Below are positions 1 through 6,570 of a DNA stretch of 25,082 nt, one piece after another (within the stretch, counting starts at the first letter, position 1; each line of letters opens with the position of its first letter). Location of the stretch: positions 1 to 25,082 of the forward strand of contig WRIF01000001.1 of NCBI GenBank assembly GCA_009782865.1, given 5' to 3'. This DNA comes from Promicromonosporaceae bacterium. Its GTDB lineage: Bacteria; Actinomycetota; Actinomycetes; Actinomycetales; Cellulomonadaceae. The notes under the pieces are model-generated. The model did not search any database. It saw nothing but the letters and a program-made list of their open reading frames with translations, and was not told where the DNA came from. Both the position numbers and the translations under genes were made by a program.

Positions 1-143
1 CCGACGACGACGGCGCGGTCGTCGAGTTCCCGCCGCAACCGGCTCGCCAGTTCCACCGGCTTGACCTCACTGCGTCCCAGCTTGGAGAACGCGCCACTCA
101 TGGCACGCTCGACGCCCCGCTCAAACCTGTCCAGGACTCCCAT
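1..143 (-). CDS. fhaA: FhaA-type DUF3662/FHA protein, N-terminal part (runs off the window)
   Basis: Only the first 47 codons are present; the gene continues beyond the left edge. Translating the minus strand from the ATG at 143 gives MGVLDRFERGVERAMSGAF, followed by a segment with SEVKPVELASRLRRELDDRA. This is the highly conserved start of the DUF3662 domain that precedes the FHA domain in FhaA. In actinobacteria FhaA is a phosphothreonine-binding protein that works with the PknB kinase and MviN in cell-wall synthesis and division, usually as first gene of fhaA-fhaB-pstP-rodA-pbpA-pknA-pknB. A purine-rich GGGAGG lies just upstream of the ATG and supports this start. Family identity is strong; the FHA domain itself lies outside the window. 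Confidence 0.92.
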   Translation of the reverse strand, partial: MGVLDRFERGVERAMSGAFSKLGRSEVKPVELASRLRRELDDRAVVV

Positions 144-180
144 GCCACCTCCCTCAAAGTCGAAGTTTCGTGCCGCGCGG

Positions 181-201
181 GCCTGCCAGAAAATGGCAGG
201 C
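181..201. promoter_or_regulatory. Perfect 8-bp inverted repeat upstream of fhaA
   Basis: GCCTGCCA, a 5-base A-rich spacer, then TGGCAGGC form a perfect dyad about 40 bp upstream of the fhaA ATG. It could be an operator, or a 5' leader hairpin if fhaA transcription begins upstream. No T-run follows it on either strand, so it does not look like an intrinsic terminator. The rest of 144-397 holds no convincing gene, only the tRNA promoter listed separately and a small dyad CCGTCTGGAGACGG at 308-321. Confidence 0.45.
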
Positions 202-328
202 AGCCGAAATAGCACCTTACCGAAAATGTTAAGCATCCCCCAAGTTGGGCGTCGGCGTTTTGCCCAGCTCGGCGCCTGGTGTCCACCAGACCTTCACGCC
301 TGCTGCCCCGTCTGGAGACGGCTCGGTT

Positions 329-356
329 TTGACAATGGCGTCCGGGGTGCTACCGT
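329..356 (+). promoter_or_regulatory. Predicted sigma-70-type promoter for tRNA-Leu
   Basis: TTGACA at 329-334 is a perfect -35 box. After a 16-base spacer comes TACCGT at 351-356, which keeps the key T, A and final T of a -10 box. Transcription would begin near 363, about 35 bases before the tRNA, a usual leader for a tRNA gene. Predicted from sequence only. Confidence 0.6.
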
Positions 357-397
357 TTTCCGGCACGCAGGTGGCCTAACGGCGCCTGAGTGTGAAC

Positions 398-481
398 GCG
401 CGAGTGGCGGAATTGGCAGACGCGCACGGTTCAGGTCCGTGTGCCCGAAAGGGCGTGGGGGTTCAACTCCCCCCTCGCGCA
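398..481 (+). tRNA. tRNA-Leu (anticodon CAG)
   Basis: An 84-base type II tRNA. The acceptor stem GCGCGAG (398-404) pairs with CTCGCGC (474-480), and A481 is the discriminator. The anticodon stem CACGG/CCGTG encloses loop TTCAGGT with anticodon CAG at 432-434, which reads CUG leucine codons. A long variable arm (about 442-455) and the T-arm with GTTCAACTC complete the leucine tRNA fold. The terminal CCA is not encoded. It lies beside fhaA, a conserved actinobacterial arrangement. No second copy of its 3' end was seen in the window, so there is no sign of it being used here as an integration site. Confidence 0.97.
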
Positions 482-510
482 CGTTCAGCCGGGAGGCTTC
501 CCGGCAACTG

Positions 511-550
511 AAGGGCTGGAATCCTCCCGGGTTCCGGCCCTTTTCGTCTT
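511..550 (+). terminator. Intrinsic terminator after tRNA-Leu
   Basis: AAGGGCTGGAA (511-521) pairs with TTCCGGCCCTT (532-542) with a single G-T wobble around a 10-base loop. A pyrimidine-rich TTCGTCTTCCTCTT follows. It lies about 30 bases after the tRNA, and also just beyond the 3' end of the convergent phosphatase gene, so it may serve both directions. Confidence 0.75.
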
Positions 551-570
551 CCTCTTCGGCCCGGCGGGCG

Positions 571-1185
571 CTACCGCAGGTCGGACTGCCACTCGGACGG
601 TTCGGGGGCCAGCGCCAGGCGCCAGCCGCTCGGGTCGCCGTCGAGCAGGGCGAGGGCCACGTTGACGAGGCTGCCGGGGTCGGTGCCGGTCACCTCCCAC
701 ACGATCAGCCGCAGGGAGGTGCCGTGGGTGACGATCACGCCGTCGGCGCCCCCGCCGTTGGCGTCGCAGTGGGCGGCGGTGACGCGAGCCAGGCCGCGCA
801 GGACGCGCTCTCGGGTCTGCGTGACGCTCTCGCCGCCGGGGTAGGCGCGGTTCGGCCACTTGGCGCGGGCGTCGTCGATGCCCATACCCTCGGCCGCGCC
901 GAAACCACGCTCGCGCAGGTCTGGGTCGCGGGTGGTCAGGTCGAGGCCCAGCTCTTGGCCAATGATCTTGGCCGTGGTGATCGCCCGGGGCGAGGTAGAC
1001 GAGGCTAGCCAGGACCAGTGTGGGCCGGCCTCCCCTGGGCGCCCCAGCCGCAGGTGCTTCAGCCGCTCTCCCGCCTCCTGGGCCTGGGCGCGGCCGGTCT
1101 CGTTGAGGTCTACCCCGTCGAATCCCTGGTATCGACGTTGCACATTCCAGTCGGTCTGGCCGTGGCGCAGCAAGGCAACTCGCAT
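571..1185 (-). CDS. Histidine phosphatase family protein (phosphoglycerate-mutase-like)
   Basis: A 204-residue protein of the branch-1 histidine phosphatase superfamily. The phospho-accepting motif LLRHGQTDWN sits at residues 5-14 (His8). It is followed by SSTSPRAITTA near residues 62-72 with the second phosphate-binding Arg, an acidic residue at LRERGFG (about residue 92), and the second catalytic His in VIVTHGTSLR (His154). Length and motif order fit small cytoplasmic phosphatases that act on phosphosugars or similar metabolites; the substrate cannot be told. The reading frame is open up to 1251, but the conserved MRVALLRHG start at 1185 fits the family and leaves a 52-bp divergent gap to the next gene. 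Many actinomycete homologues are simply annotated 'histidine phosphatase' or 'MSMEG_4193-like phosphomutase'. Confidence 0.93.
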   Translation of the reverse strand: MRVALLRHGQTDWNVQRRYQGFDGVDLNETGRAQAQEAGERLKHLRLGRPGEAGPHWSWLASSTSPRAITTAKIIGQELGLDLTTRDPDLRERGFGAAEGMGIDDARAKWPNRAYPGGESVTQTRERVLRGLARVTAAHCDANGGGADGVIVTHGTSLRLIVWEVTGTDPGSLVNVALALLDGDPSGWRLALAPEPSEWQSDLR

Positions 1186-1237
1186 GGACGAAACCCTATG
1201 GCGCCCTGGTGTCGGCCGTCCAATGTAGAGTCTGGGA

Positions 1238-1552
1238 ATGCTCACTCCCACGGTTCACTTCAACGTCTATCGACTCAAGAAGGGCGTCGATCCCGCCGAG
1301 TTCCTCGCCGCGTTCGATGAGCTCGTGGCTCGAGAGATCTCCGCTTCGGCGGGTTTCGTTTCCGCGGATCTTCTCTCCGACGGCGACACCTACGTCGACC
1401 TGCTGCGCTTCGAAACCGCGGCCGACCTGGCCACGTTCGAGGCGGCCGCCGCCGACCCCTCAGAACCGGCCCAGCGCTTCTATTCCTTCATCAACTTCAC
1501 GGCCAAGGGCGGGCGTCACGCCAAGCTCCAGGTACTGCGCGGCCTCGCCTAA
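1238..1552 (+). CDS. Small dimeric alpha/beta-barrel (ABM-like) protein
   Basis: A 104-residue protein beginning MLTPTVHFNVYRLKKGVDPAEFLAAFDELVARE, with later segments GFVSADLLSDGDTYVDLLRFET and ATFEAAAADP. The beta-strand/helix pattern (a hydrophobic strand with an xVHFNVYRL opening, a helix with hydrophobic spacing, 'G' then two strands, and a second helix) resembles the ferredoxin-like dimeric alpha/beta-barrel family that includes antibiotic-biosynthesis-monooxygenase-like proteins. No catalytic residues can be assigned. It is transcribed divergently from the phosphatase and its upstream Shine-Dalgarno is weak. A 6-bp hairpin (CGTCCT/AGGACG) at 1560-1576 just after the stop may end its transcript. 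Function unknown; gene reality is fairly certain, the fold is inferred. Confidence 0.75.
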   Translation: MLTPTVHFNVYRLKKGVDPAEFLAAFDELVAREISASAGFVSADLLSDGDTYVDLLRFETAADLATFEAAAADPSEPAQRFYSFINFTAKGGRHAKLQVLRGLA

Positions 1553-1559
1553 CTCGCGC

Positions 1560-1576
1560 CGTCCTGCGTTAGGACG
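1560..1576. terminator. Short hairpin between converging genes
   Basis: CGTCCT, loop GCGTT, AGGACG: a perfect 6-bp stem located 8 bases past the stop of the 1238-1552 gene and over the last codons of the opposing zeta-toxin remnant. No T-run follows, so termination is only possible, not shown. Confidence 0.35.
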
Positions 1577-1880
1577 CTGCCGCCGCGAGGAGAGCGGCCG
1601 GAGTCCAGGCCGGCCAGGACGGAACTCCGACCAGGCGCCCCTGTTCGTAGGTCGCAACTAGCCGAAATGGGCACCTGGCGCTGCTGTTGTCGAGCATCAT
1701 TACCCGATCGGCGCTTCCGATGGCCCGGGCAATGAGAGGCCACAGGCGCTCGTAGCGGGACCGTATCTTCTCCTCTGGAACGGCGTGCCCTCCGCCGCGC
1801 ACTCGCATGCGCACCCGGGCCACGGTCACCTCAACGGGAAGCATTACCACATGCAAGTGCACCAGTCGCTTGAGCCCTGC
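1569..1880 (-). pseudogene. C-terminal remnant of a zeta-toxin-like P-loop kinase/AAA ATPase
   Basis: The minus-strand frame ending at TAA 1569 encodes about 100 residues: GLKRLVHLHVVMLPVEVTVA, then RVRGGGHAVPEEKIRSRYERL, an ADRVMMLDNS segment and a C-terminal WPAWTP. This is the characteristic C-terminal part of zeta-toxin-like ATPases (strand, Arg-rich RVR.GGH.VPE.KI..RY motif, then DNS). The N-terminal half with the Walker A P-loop is missing. Going upstream, the frame runs into the 3' end of the AlbA_2 gene in another frame, and recognisable similarity stops near 1880. The longest start-to-stop frame is a GTG at 1862 (97 codons) without a convincing ribosome site. I therefore read it as a truncated, non-functional remnant. 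Zeta proteins phosphorylate UDP-GlcNAc or related substrates; the remnant cannot. Confidence 0.72.
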
Positions 1881-3655
1881 GGCTCGTGGCCCTGTCCCGC
1901 GAGGCGATAGCGCCGCTGCCTGCTTTGGGGTGGCGCGGTCGCGATCACCGCACCCTGAGCCACCAAAACCTGCAGGCGTCTCCGCACTACCTGAAGACTC
2001 GCGTCCACCTCGCCGGTGATTTCGTGAACGTTAAGCGATGGGCCGGCTCCCAATGCCTCGATGATCCGAGCGTCTACCGAACCCTCGACCACCTGATCGA
2101 CTCCGTGCCTCGGTGAGGCCCAGGGGTCAAGCGTCGACTCGAGACGAGCGCCCGGGCGGTACGGCCCGTCTGACTGACGCGGATACTGCAGCCAGCCTTC
2201 CTCGACCAGGGAACGCAAGACCGCGCGAGCGTCATTGCTGTCCATCGCCAGGTGAGCGCGAAGAACCTGATCGTCTACCTGGAATCCCAGATGAACAAGC
2301 GCCAGCGCGCGGCGGCGCTCCACATCCAGTCCGGCGGCACCTATTTCCGCCAGCCACTGGTCCACTTGCGGATCCAGCAGCCCGTGTCTCCCCAGCGCGA
2401 CCGTCACCCTGGTGACGGTCGCATCGTACTTGGGGGCGGCAAGTCCAGCCTGGCCGAGCGCCCCGGTCATGGCTGGGATGCCTGAACCCGCATTCTCGCT
2501 CACCGCCTCCTCACTGTCGGCCTGTGGCACCTCCGCGAGCAGTGTCGCCAGGATGGCGTTCCGGGACACGGAGACGCCATCGAACAGGTCAATCACCGTT
2601 CGGCCACCGTAGATACCGCCCGGATTGGTGACTTCGAGGCGATCCGGGAAGAGTTCGACCAACACCTGTTGCCCCAGCGCCAGGTGGCTGTAGTCGCGGT
2701 GGGTCAGAGCATTCGTAACGGCTTCACGGACGGCCAATACAGGAATCTCGGGCTCGTCCCTACCGCCAACGCCAGTGACAATCCGGCGATTCGCCGTGTT
2801 CTGCAGTACGGCGCGCACGCAGTCGGCGACCATGACAGGTATTGGCCCTTCCAGGACTCGCCGATCCAACATCCTGGTTTCGCCTACGATCATCTCCTTG
2901 GTTCCACCTGGATACGCGGCAAATGTGATCATCGCCTGCGGAAAAAACTGCTGTGGGTATCTTCCGAGGGCCATCAGGCCCGCGAAAGTTGGCGTCTGAC
3001 CATCGTCGGCGACCACGTTGAAGCGCCGCAAGAGGTCTGCAACGGAGGTCAGGTCGGCCACCGCGTGCGGGCGAGTCCTTCTTAGCCGCGCGACAAACCG
3101 TTCCACCTGGGCCTCGTCGAGATCGGCTAGCGTTGCTCCTGTGACGGGCGCCGCATCGTCCTTGGGCTGGTGGCCGTCCACCGTCAACAAAAACACGCCG
3201 TAAGCGCTCATGCGCCGATTGCCATCTCCGACCCGTTCGTACGTGCCCGCGGCCATCCCCTGTGCTGTCACAAAGCACGGTTTCTGCGCAGGGGGAAGTT
3301 CCTCCACTTCGATGATGACGACAGGCGAGCCGTCAACGATGCCGATATCGACCGTACCAATCGGGCGGGGCGTGAGCGGCCCTGCCGAGTCCTTCTCCCC
3401 GCGCGGGCGAAACGCCTCTGACACCGCATCCTGAATCGCTGGCGCATCAAAACCTGAGGCGGGGAGGAAGGCGTTGTCCTCATCCAGTCCCAAGATGATG
3501 AGGCCGCCCGCCTGATTGGAGAAGGAACTCACCGTCCGCCACAGTTTGGTGGGAAGTCCCTGGACGGCTGACTTGACCTCAACCGATCGAAAGTCCGTCC
3601 GCGCGGACCGGAGGCGAGCAACCACCTCATCGAGAGAACCTTGACTCGTTTCCAT
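1844..3655 (-). CDS. AlbA_2 / HATPase_c_4 ATP-binding protein with winged-helix C-terminus (Schlafen-AAA-like)
   Basis: A 603-residue protein. Residues about 20-135 form an AlbA_2 (divergent AAA_4) domain, seen in EVKSAVQGLPTKLWRTVSSF and NQAGGLIILGLDED. Residues about 290-430 carry the HATPase_c_4 region with an N-box-like REAVTNALTHRDYS (310-323) and a G-box-like VTNPGGIYGG. The C-terminal part (about 460-590) contains helix-turn-helix-like segments, for example DSNDARAVLRSLVEEGWLQ. Such proteins are usually called transcriptional regulators or ATP-binding proteins, often in defence or mobile contexts; the exact role is unknown. I chose ATG 3655 because AAGGAG lies 10 bases upstream; an upstream in-frame start at 3700 would run into a repeat array. 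The last residues (QGSSDWCTCMW) are encoded by DNA that in another frame is the zeta-toxin gene, so the natural C-terminus has been replaced. A strongly repetitive operator-like region precedes the gene. Confidence 0.86.
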   Translation of the reverse strand: METSQGSLDEVVARLRSARTDFRSVEVKSAVQGLPTKLWRTVSSFSNQAGGLIILGLDEDNAFLPASGFDAPAIQDAVSEAFRPRGEKDSAGPLTPRPIGTVDIGIVDGSPVVIIEVEELPPAQKPCFVTAQGMAAGTYERVGDGNRRMSAYGVFLLTVDGHQPKDDAAPVTGATLADLDEAQVERFVARLRRTRPHAVADLTSVADLLRRFNVVADDGQTPTFAGLMALGRYPQQFFPQAMITFAAYPGGTKEMIVGETRMLDRRVLEGPIPVMVADCVRAVLQNTANRRIVTGVGGRDEPEIPVLAVREAVTNALTHRDYSHLALGQQVLVELFPDRLEVTNPGGIYGGRTVIDLFDGVSVSRNAILATLLAEVPQADSEEAVSENAGSGIPAMTGALGQAGLAAPKYDATVTRVTVALGRHGLLDPQVDQWLAEIGAAGLDVERRRALALVHLGFQVDDQVLRAHLAMDSNDARAVLRSLVEEGWLQYPRQSDGPYRPGARLESTLDPWASPRHGVDQVVEGSVDARIIEALGAGPSLNVHEITGEVDASLQVVRRRLQVLVAQGAVIATAPPQSRQRRYRLAGQGHEPQGSSDWCTCMW

Positions 3656-3686
3656 GAGGATTCGGCTCCTTCCGGTCGCACACCAC

Positions 3687-3746
3687 TCACTACCCATCAC
3701 TATACCTCACTGCCCATCACTATACCTCACTGCCCATCACTGAAGG
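3687..3746. repeat. 20-bp tandem repeats made of 10-bp-phased AGTGA motifs, promoter/operator of the AlbA_2 gene
   Basis: On the minus strand AGTGA occurs six times at exactly 10-bp steps (plus-strand TCACT at 3687, 3697, 3707, 3717, 3727, 3737). Alternate linkers give a 20-bp period: two units (3687-3706, 3707-3726) differ by one base, and the third (3727-3746) diverges at its end. Two units contain TATAGT, a fair -10 box for the gene starting at 3655. The array sits 32 bases upstream of that ATG. Helically phased short repeats over a promoter are typical of cooperative repressor binding; autoregulation by the AlbA_2 winged-helix protein is an inference. Confidence 0.8.
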
Positions 3747-3943
3747 TCAGTGTCGGCAGTGACCAACAGTAGGTCGCCAGGCAACCGCCTACGGCGGACG
3801 GGGCGGGTGAGACGAGAGACACAAGCCGGGCGGGCGTGGCAAAGACAGCGGGCACGATGGCCAGCGCATGTTGGCCCGGGGAGAGAGCCGAAACGCCTCG
3901 GGCTGACCATTACCCGCAGCGGCGCTGCTGCACGCTCAGCCGC
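3747..3943. other. Intergenic stretch between the accessory gene and the sugar operon
   Basis: About 200 bp without a believable gene; the reading frames here lack family-like sequence. Two small hairpins are visible: GCAGC/GCTGC with a 3-base loop at 3916-3928, just past the symporter stop, and GGCCAG/TTGGCC (one G-T pair) at 3859-3876. Either could weakly terminate the long minus-strand operon, but neither has a T-run, so termination may need Rho. Confidence 0.5.
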
Positions 3944-5326
3944 CTATCCCACGCCAGCTTCCGCGCGAACCTGCAGGTCGGCCCGGATGCCTTCGATGCG
4001 CCGATCGAGCCGGTAGGCGAAGGTGAGGGCGAACATGAGCGCCGATGTGCTGAAGGGAACTAGAGCGTACAGGCTGGTCAGCACGCCACCCACTGCCTCC
4101 GGCTGCGTCGGGGTGCCCGCCTCTAGTCCGTGGGCGGCCAGCAAGGCCCCAACAATCGCGGCCGCTATTCCGGCCCCGAGTCGGCCGGCGATTCCGACCA
4201 CCGCCGAGGTGGTTGCGTCGGCGCGAATCCCGGTGCGCCATTCACCGTAGGACATGCACTGCAGCATGAAGTAGCCCCCCAGCATCACCACCGTGTACGA
4301 CAGCGCGCCGACCATCTGCCCGCCGATGACGACGGCCGCCCGGTGCGGGAACAACCAGACCGCGGCGTAGCCGACCATCGCCACCGCCAGGGTGAGGCGA
4401 ATGAAGTTCATCGACCCGATCCGGCGCGCTGCCGCCGGGAAGCACAGCATCACCACTGGGGTCACCAAGCCGCCCAACATCACGAAGCTCATCAGGCGCA
4501 CATCTCCGAGCACAAAGGTGAAGAAGAAGACCCCCACCATGCCGGTGATCGTCGAGGCCACCCGCGCCGCACCGACCATTCCCGCGAAGACGAAGACGTA
4601 GCGGTTGTGGAACACCGATCTCAGGCCCACCCGCACCGGTACCTTCGGGGCAGTGACCGCCTCGCTCACATCCGGCCGCTCCCGCACCGTGAAGAACCGC
4701 ACCAGGCCAAGCGCCATCATCGGCAGGCCGTACAGGGTGGCAATCACGCTCCACCCGCCCGGGCGCTCCCCCCACTGGGCGATGGCCTGGGGCAGCGCCA
4801 GGTTGGCCGCGGCGGCGATGCCGATCACCACGACCCCAGATCGAGACGACAGCTTGGCGTAGCGCCCGTCCCCGCTCAGCGCCCGCTTGAGGTACACGCC
4901 ATCGGCGGTACCCAGCAGCGTCCGACAAAACGACGAGATGAGCACGAACACGATGAACACGTATGCCGTCTGCGCCCCCGGAGACATCTGCGGGGTAGAG
5001 AACAGCGCGATGGTCAGCAACCACATCGGGACCAGCACTAACTCGTAGGGGCGGCCCTTGCCGAAGCGGGTGTTGGTACGGTCGATCAGCGCTCCGGCAC
5101 CCAGGTCGACGACGCCATCGACCAGGTTGGCCAGCATGAACAGCAGGCCGAGCAGCCCCGGCGCCAGCCCCAGCACGGTGGTGGCGTAAAACATCACCTG
5201 CCCGGTGAGAATGGTGTTGACCGCCACCGACGCCCCCCGCGAGGCGAACCGCAGGGTGAACAGCCGGGGCAGCCTGGCGTCGTCGGCCGCGGGGGCCAAA
5301 CGCTCCGGCGCGATGACGGCGCTCAA
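3944..5326 (-). CDS. GPH-family (MelB/LacS-type) sugar:cation symporter, MFS_2
   Basis: A membrane protein of about 460 residues with roughly twelve hydrophobic segments. Its N-terminal half contains LANLVDGVVDLGAGALIDRT followed by FGKGRPYELVLVPMWLL. This matches the family's signature of a DxxxDPxxGxxxDRT-like loop and GR.RP motif of glycoside-pentoside-hexuronide:cation symporters. Late in the protein SYTVVMLGGYFMLQCMSYGEW and GIRADATTSAVVG match the usual 'YGEW.TG.R.....S' region before helix 10. It would move a mono- or disaccharide or glycoside with Na+ or H+, as import or as export of excess sugar. The last gene of the operon; I chose TTG at 5326 because it overlaps the GH1 stop by 4 nt (TTGA), as most junctions in this operon do. 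An in-frame ATG at 5374 would lie inside GH1 and is less likely. Confidence 0.88.
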   Translation of the reverse strand: MSAVIAPERLAPAADDARLPRLFTLRFASRGASVAVNTILTGQVMFYATTVLGLAPGLLGLLFMLANLVDGVVDLGAGALIDRTNTRFGKGRPYELVLVPMWLLTIALFSTPQMSPGAQTAYVFIVFVLISSFCRTLLGTADGVYLKRALSGDGRYAKLSSRSGVVVIGIAAAANLALPQAIAQWGERPGGWSVIATLYGLPMMALGLVRFFTVRERPDVSEAVTAPKVPVRVGLRSVFHNRYVFVFAGMVGAARVASTITGMVGVFFFTFVLGDVRLMSFVMLGGLVTPVVMLCFPAAARRIGSMNFIRLTLAVAMVGYAAVWLFPHRAAVVIGGQMVGALSYTVVMLGGYFMLQCMSYGEWRTGIRADATTSAVVGIAGRLGAGIAAAIVGALLAAHGLEAGTPTQPEAVGGVLTSLYALVPFSTSALMFALTFAYRLDRRIEGIRADLQVRAEAGVG

Positions 5327-6570
5327 GGTTGCCCGAGCTCGGCACCGTTTCCGCGAGCCACGGCACCGAGCCACGCCAGCGACGGCTTAGGGGTGCGAAC
5401 AAACGTGGAACGGTCAACGGCAATCAGTCCGAAGGTCGGCTCCCAGTGACCCCACTCAAAGTTGTCCAGCAGGGACCAGTGCAGGTAACCGCGCACGTCA
5501 GCCCCGTCATCCATCGCCGCAACCAGGCCACGCAGCGCCTCGCGCGTATAGGCGATCCGCAGCTCGTCGTCTCCTGTGGCGATCCCGTTTTCGGTGACCA
5601 GGATCGGCAGCCCGGTCATGGCCCACGTGTGCCGCACCGCCATCTCCAGGGCGTCGGGCCGGTAGGCGGCGCCGGTCAGCGTGTTAGTGGGGTGGGGCGG
5701 GTGCGGCACAAGGCCGTCGGCGCCAACCTCCTGGGCGGAGTAGGCCTGCACACCGATGAAATCGTCTCCGGCGGCAGCCTCCAGGTAGACATCCTCCATG
5801 CCGTAGCGAACCTCCCGCAGCCGGTTCTCGTGCTCCGGTGCCGCATACAGCGCGGGGTTGGCGATGGTCCACCCGACCCGCGCGGCCGGTAACAGCTCGC
5901 GCAGCACGGCACGGGCGGCGTGATGGGCCGCAATGAACACCTGGCCGTGCTCGGCGGTGGGGGTGGGCAGGTTGCGCACCGCCTCGCGCACCTCGTCGGC
6001 CGTGGCGGAGGCGGCGGCCTCGGCCTGCCCCGCCAAGGTCGCCGAGCGCCACTGCCCCCCGGAACGGGCGGCCTCGATGGCCGCCACCATTTGAGCCATC
6101 ATGTTGGGCTCGTTGAGGGTGATCACGTAAGGCACGTCGGCCAAGATCGTCGCGGCCACGCGCACGTAGTCGACGAATCTCTCCACGGCGTCGTCGGCCT
6201 GCCACCCGCCTCGCTCGGCCAGCCACAGCGGAATCGTGGAATGCAGCAGGGTCACCACGGGGGTCAACCCAAAGGCGAGGGCGGTGTCGATCATGCGCCG
6301 ATAGTGCGCCAGCAGGGCGCGGGATACCTGGCCCTCGCGCGGGACGATGCGGGCCCACTCGATTGAGAACCGATACGTGTCTAGGCCCGCCTCGGCGAGC
6401 AGGCGCATGTCCTGGTCGTAGCGGTGGTAGGAGTCACAGGCGTCGCCGGAGGACTCCATGCCGGGCATCATTCCCTCGCGCACCCACCAATCGGTGTTGA
6501 GGTTGTTGCCTTCGGTCTGGTGGGCGGCGGTGGCCGAACCCCACAGGAAGCCGGGAGGGAAGGCGTTCAT
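5323..6570 (-). CDS. Glycoside hydrolase family 1 (beta-glucosidase/beta-galactosidase type), copy A
   Basis: A 415-residue GH1 enzyme, somewhat short for the family (about 440-480). The sequence opens with FPPGFLWGSATAAHQTEGNN, the classic N-terminal GH1 signature. The acid/base Glu154 is in TLNEPN, the nucleophile Glu327 in LVTENG, and the substrate-binding SLLDNFEWGHW is at 366-376. No signal peptide, so it should act in the cytoplasm by retaining hydrolysis of beta-glycosides. Residues 110-113 read HSTI: the His is kept, but the aromatic residue that normally follows (Trp or Phe in HWDLP/HFTxP) is Ser, which should alter the -1 sugar subsite. It overlaps GH3 upstream by ATGA and the symporter downstream. 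About three fifths of residues match copy B (12050-13276) by eye; the region around 160-230 differs most. Confidence 0.94.
   Translation of the reverse strand: MNAFPPGFLWGSATAAHQTEGNNLNTDWWVREGMMPGMESSGDACDSYHRYDQDMRLLAEAGLDTYRFSIEWARIVPREGQVSRALLAHYRRMIDTALAFGLTPVVTLLHSTIPLWLAERGGWQADDAVERFVDYVRVAATILADVPYVITLNEPNMMAQMVAAIEAARSGGQWRSATLAGQAEAAASATADEVREAVRNLPTPTAEHGQVFIAAHHAARAVLRELLPAARVGWTIANPALYAAPEHENRLREVRYGMEDVYLEAAAGDDFIGVQAYSAQEVGADGLVPHPPHPTNTLTGAAYRPDALEMAVRHTWAMTGLPILVTENGIATGDDELRIAYTREALRGLVAAMDDGADVRGYLHWSLLDNFEWGHWEPTFGLIAVDRSTFVRTPKPSLAWLGAVARGNGAELGQP

Noticed and set aside
398..481. tRNA-Leu as integration site of a genomic island covering the rest of the window
   Set aside because: No integrase gene and no second copy of the tRNA 3' end was found within the window, and the adjacent phosphatase and small barrel protein look like ordinary chromosomal genes.
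61..1008. Plus-strand open frame spanning fhaA start, tRNA and phosphatase
   Set aside because: It crosses a tRNA, its terminator and an antisense gene, and has no recognisable domain; spurious.
3687..3746. Tandem 20-bp repeats as a possible CRISPR array
   Set aside because: The units abut directly with no unique spacers, are too short, and no cas genes are nearby; they fit an operator-like array instead.
4130..5041. Plus-strand 303-codon frame opposite the symporter, rich in His and Arg
   Set aside because: Antisense to a membrane protein gene; hydrophobic codons read backward give such His/Asp/Arg-rich frames. No start context or domain.
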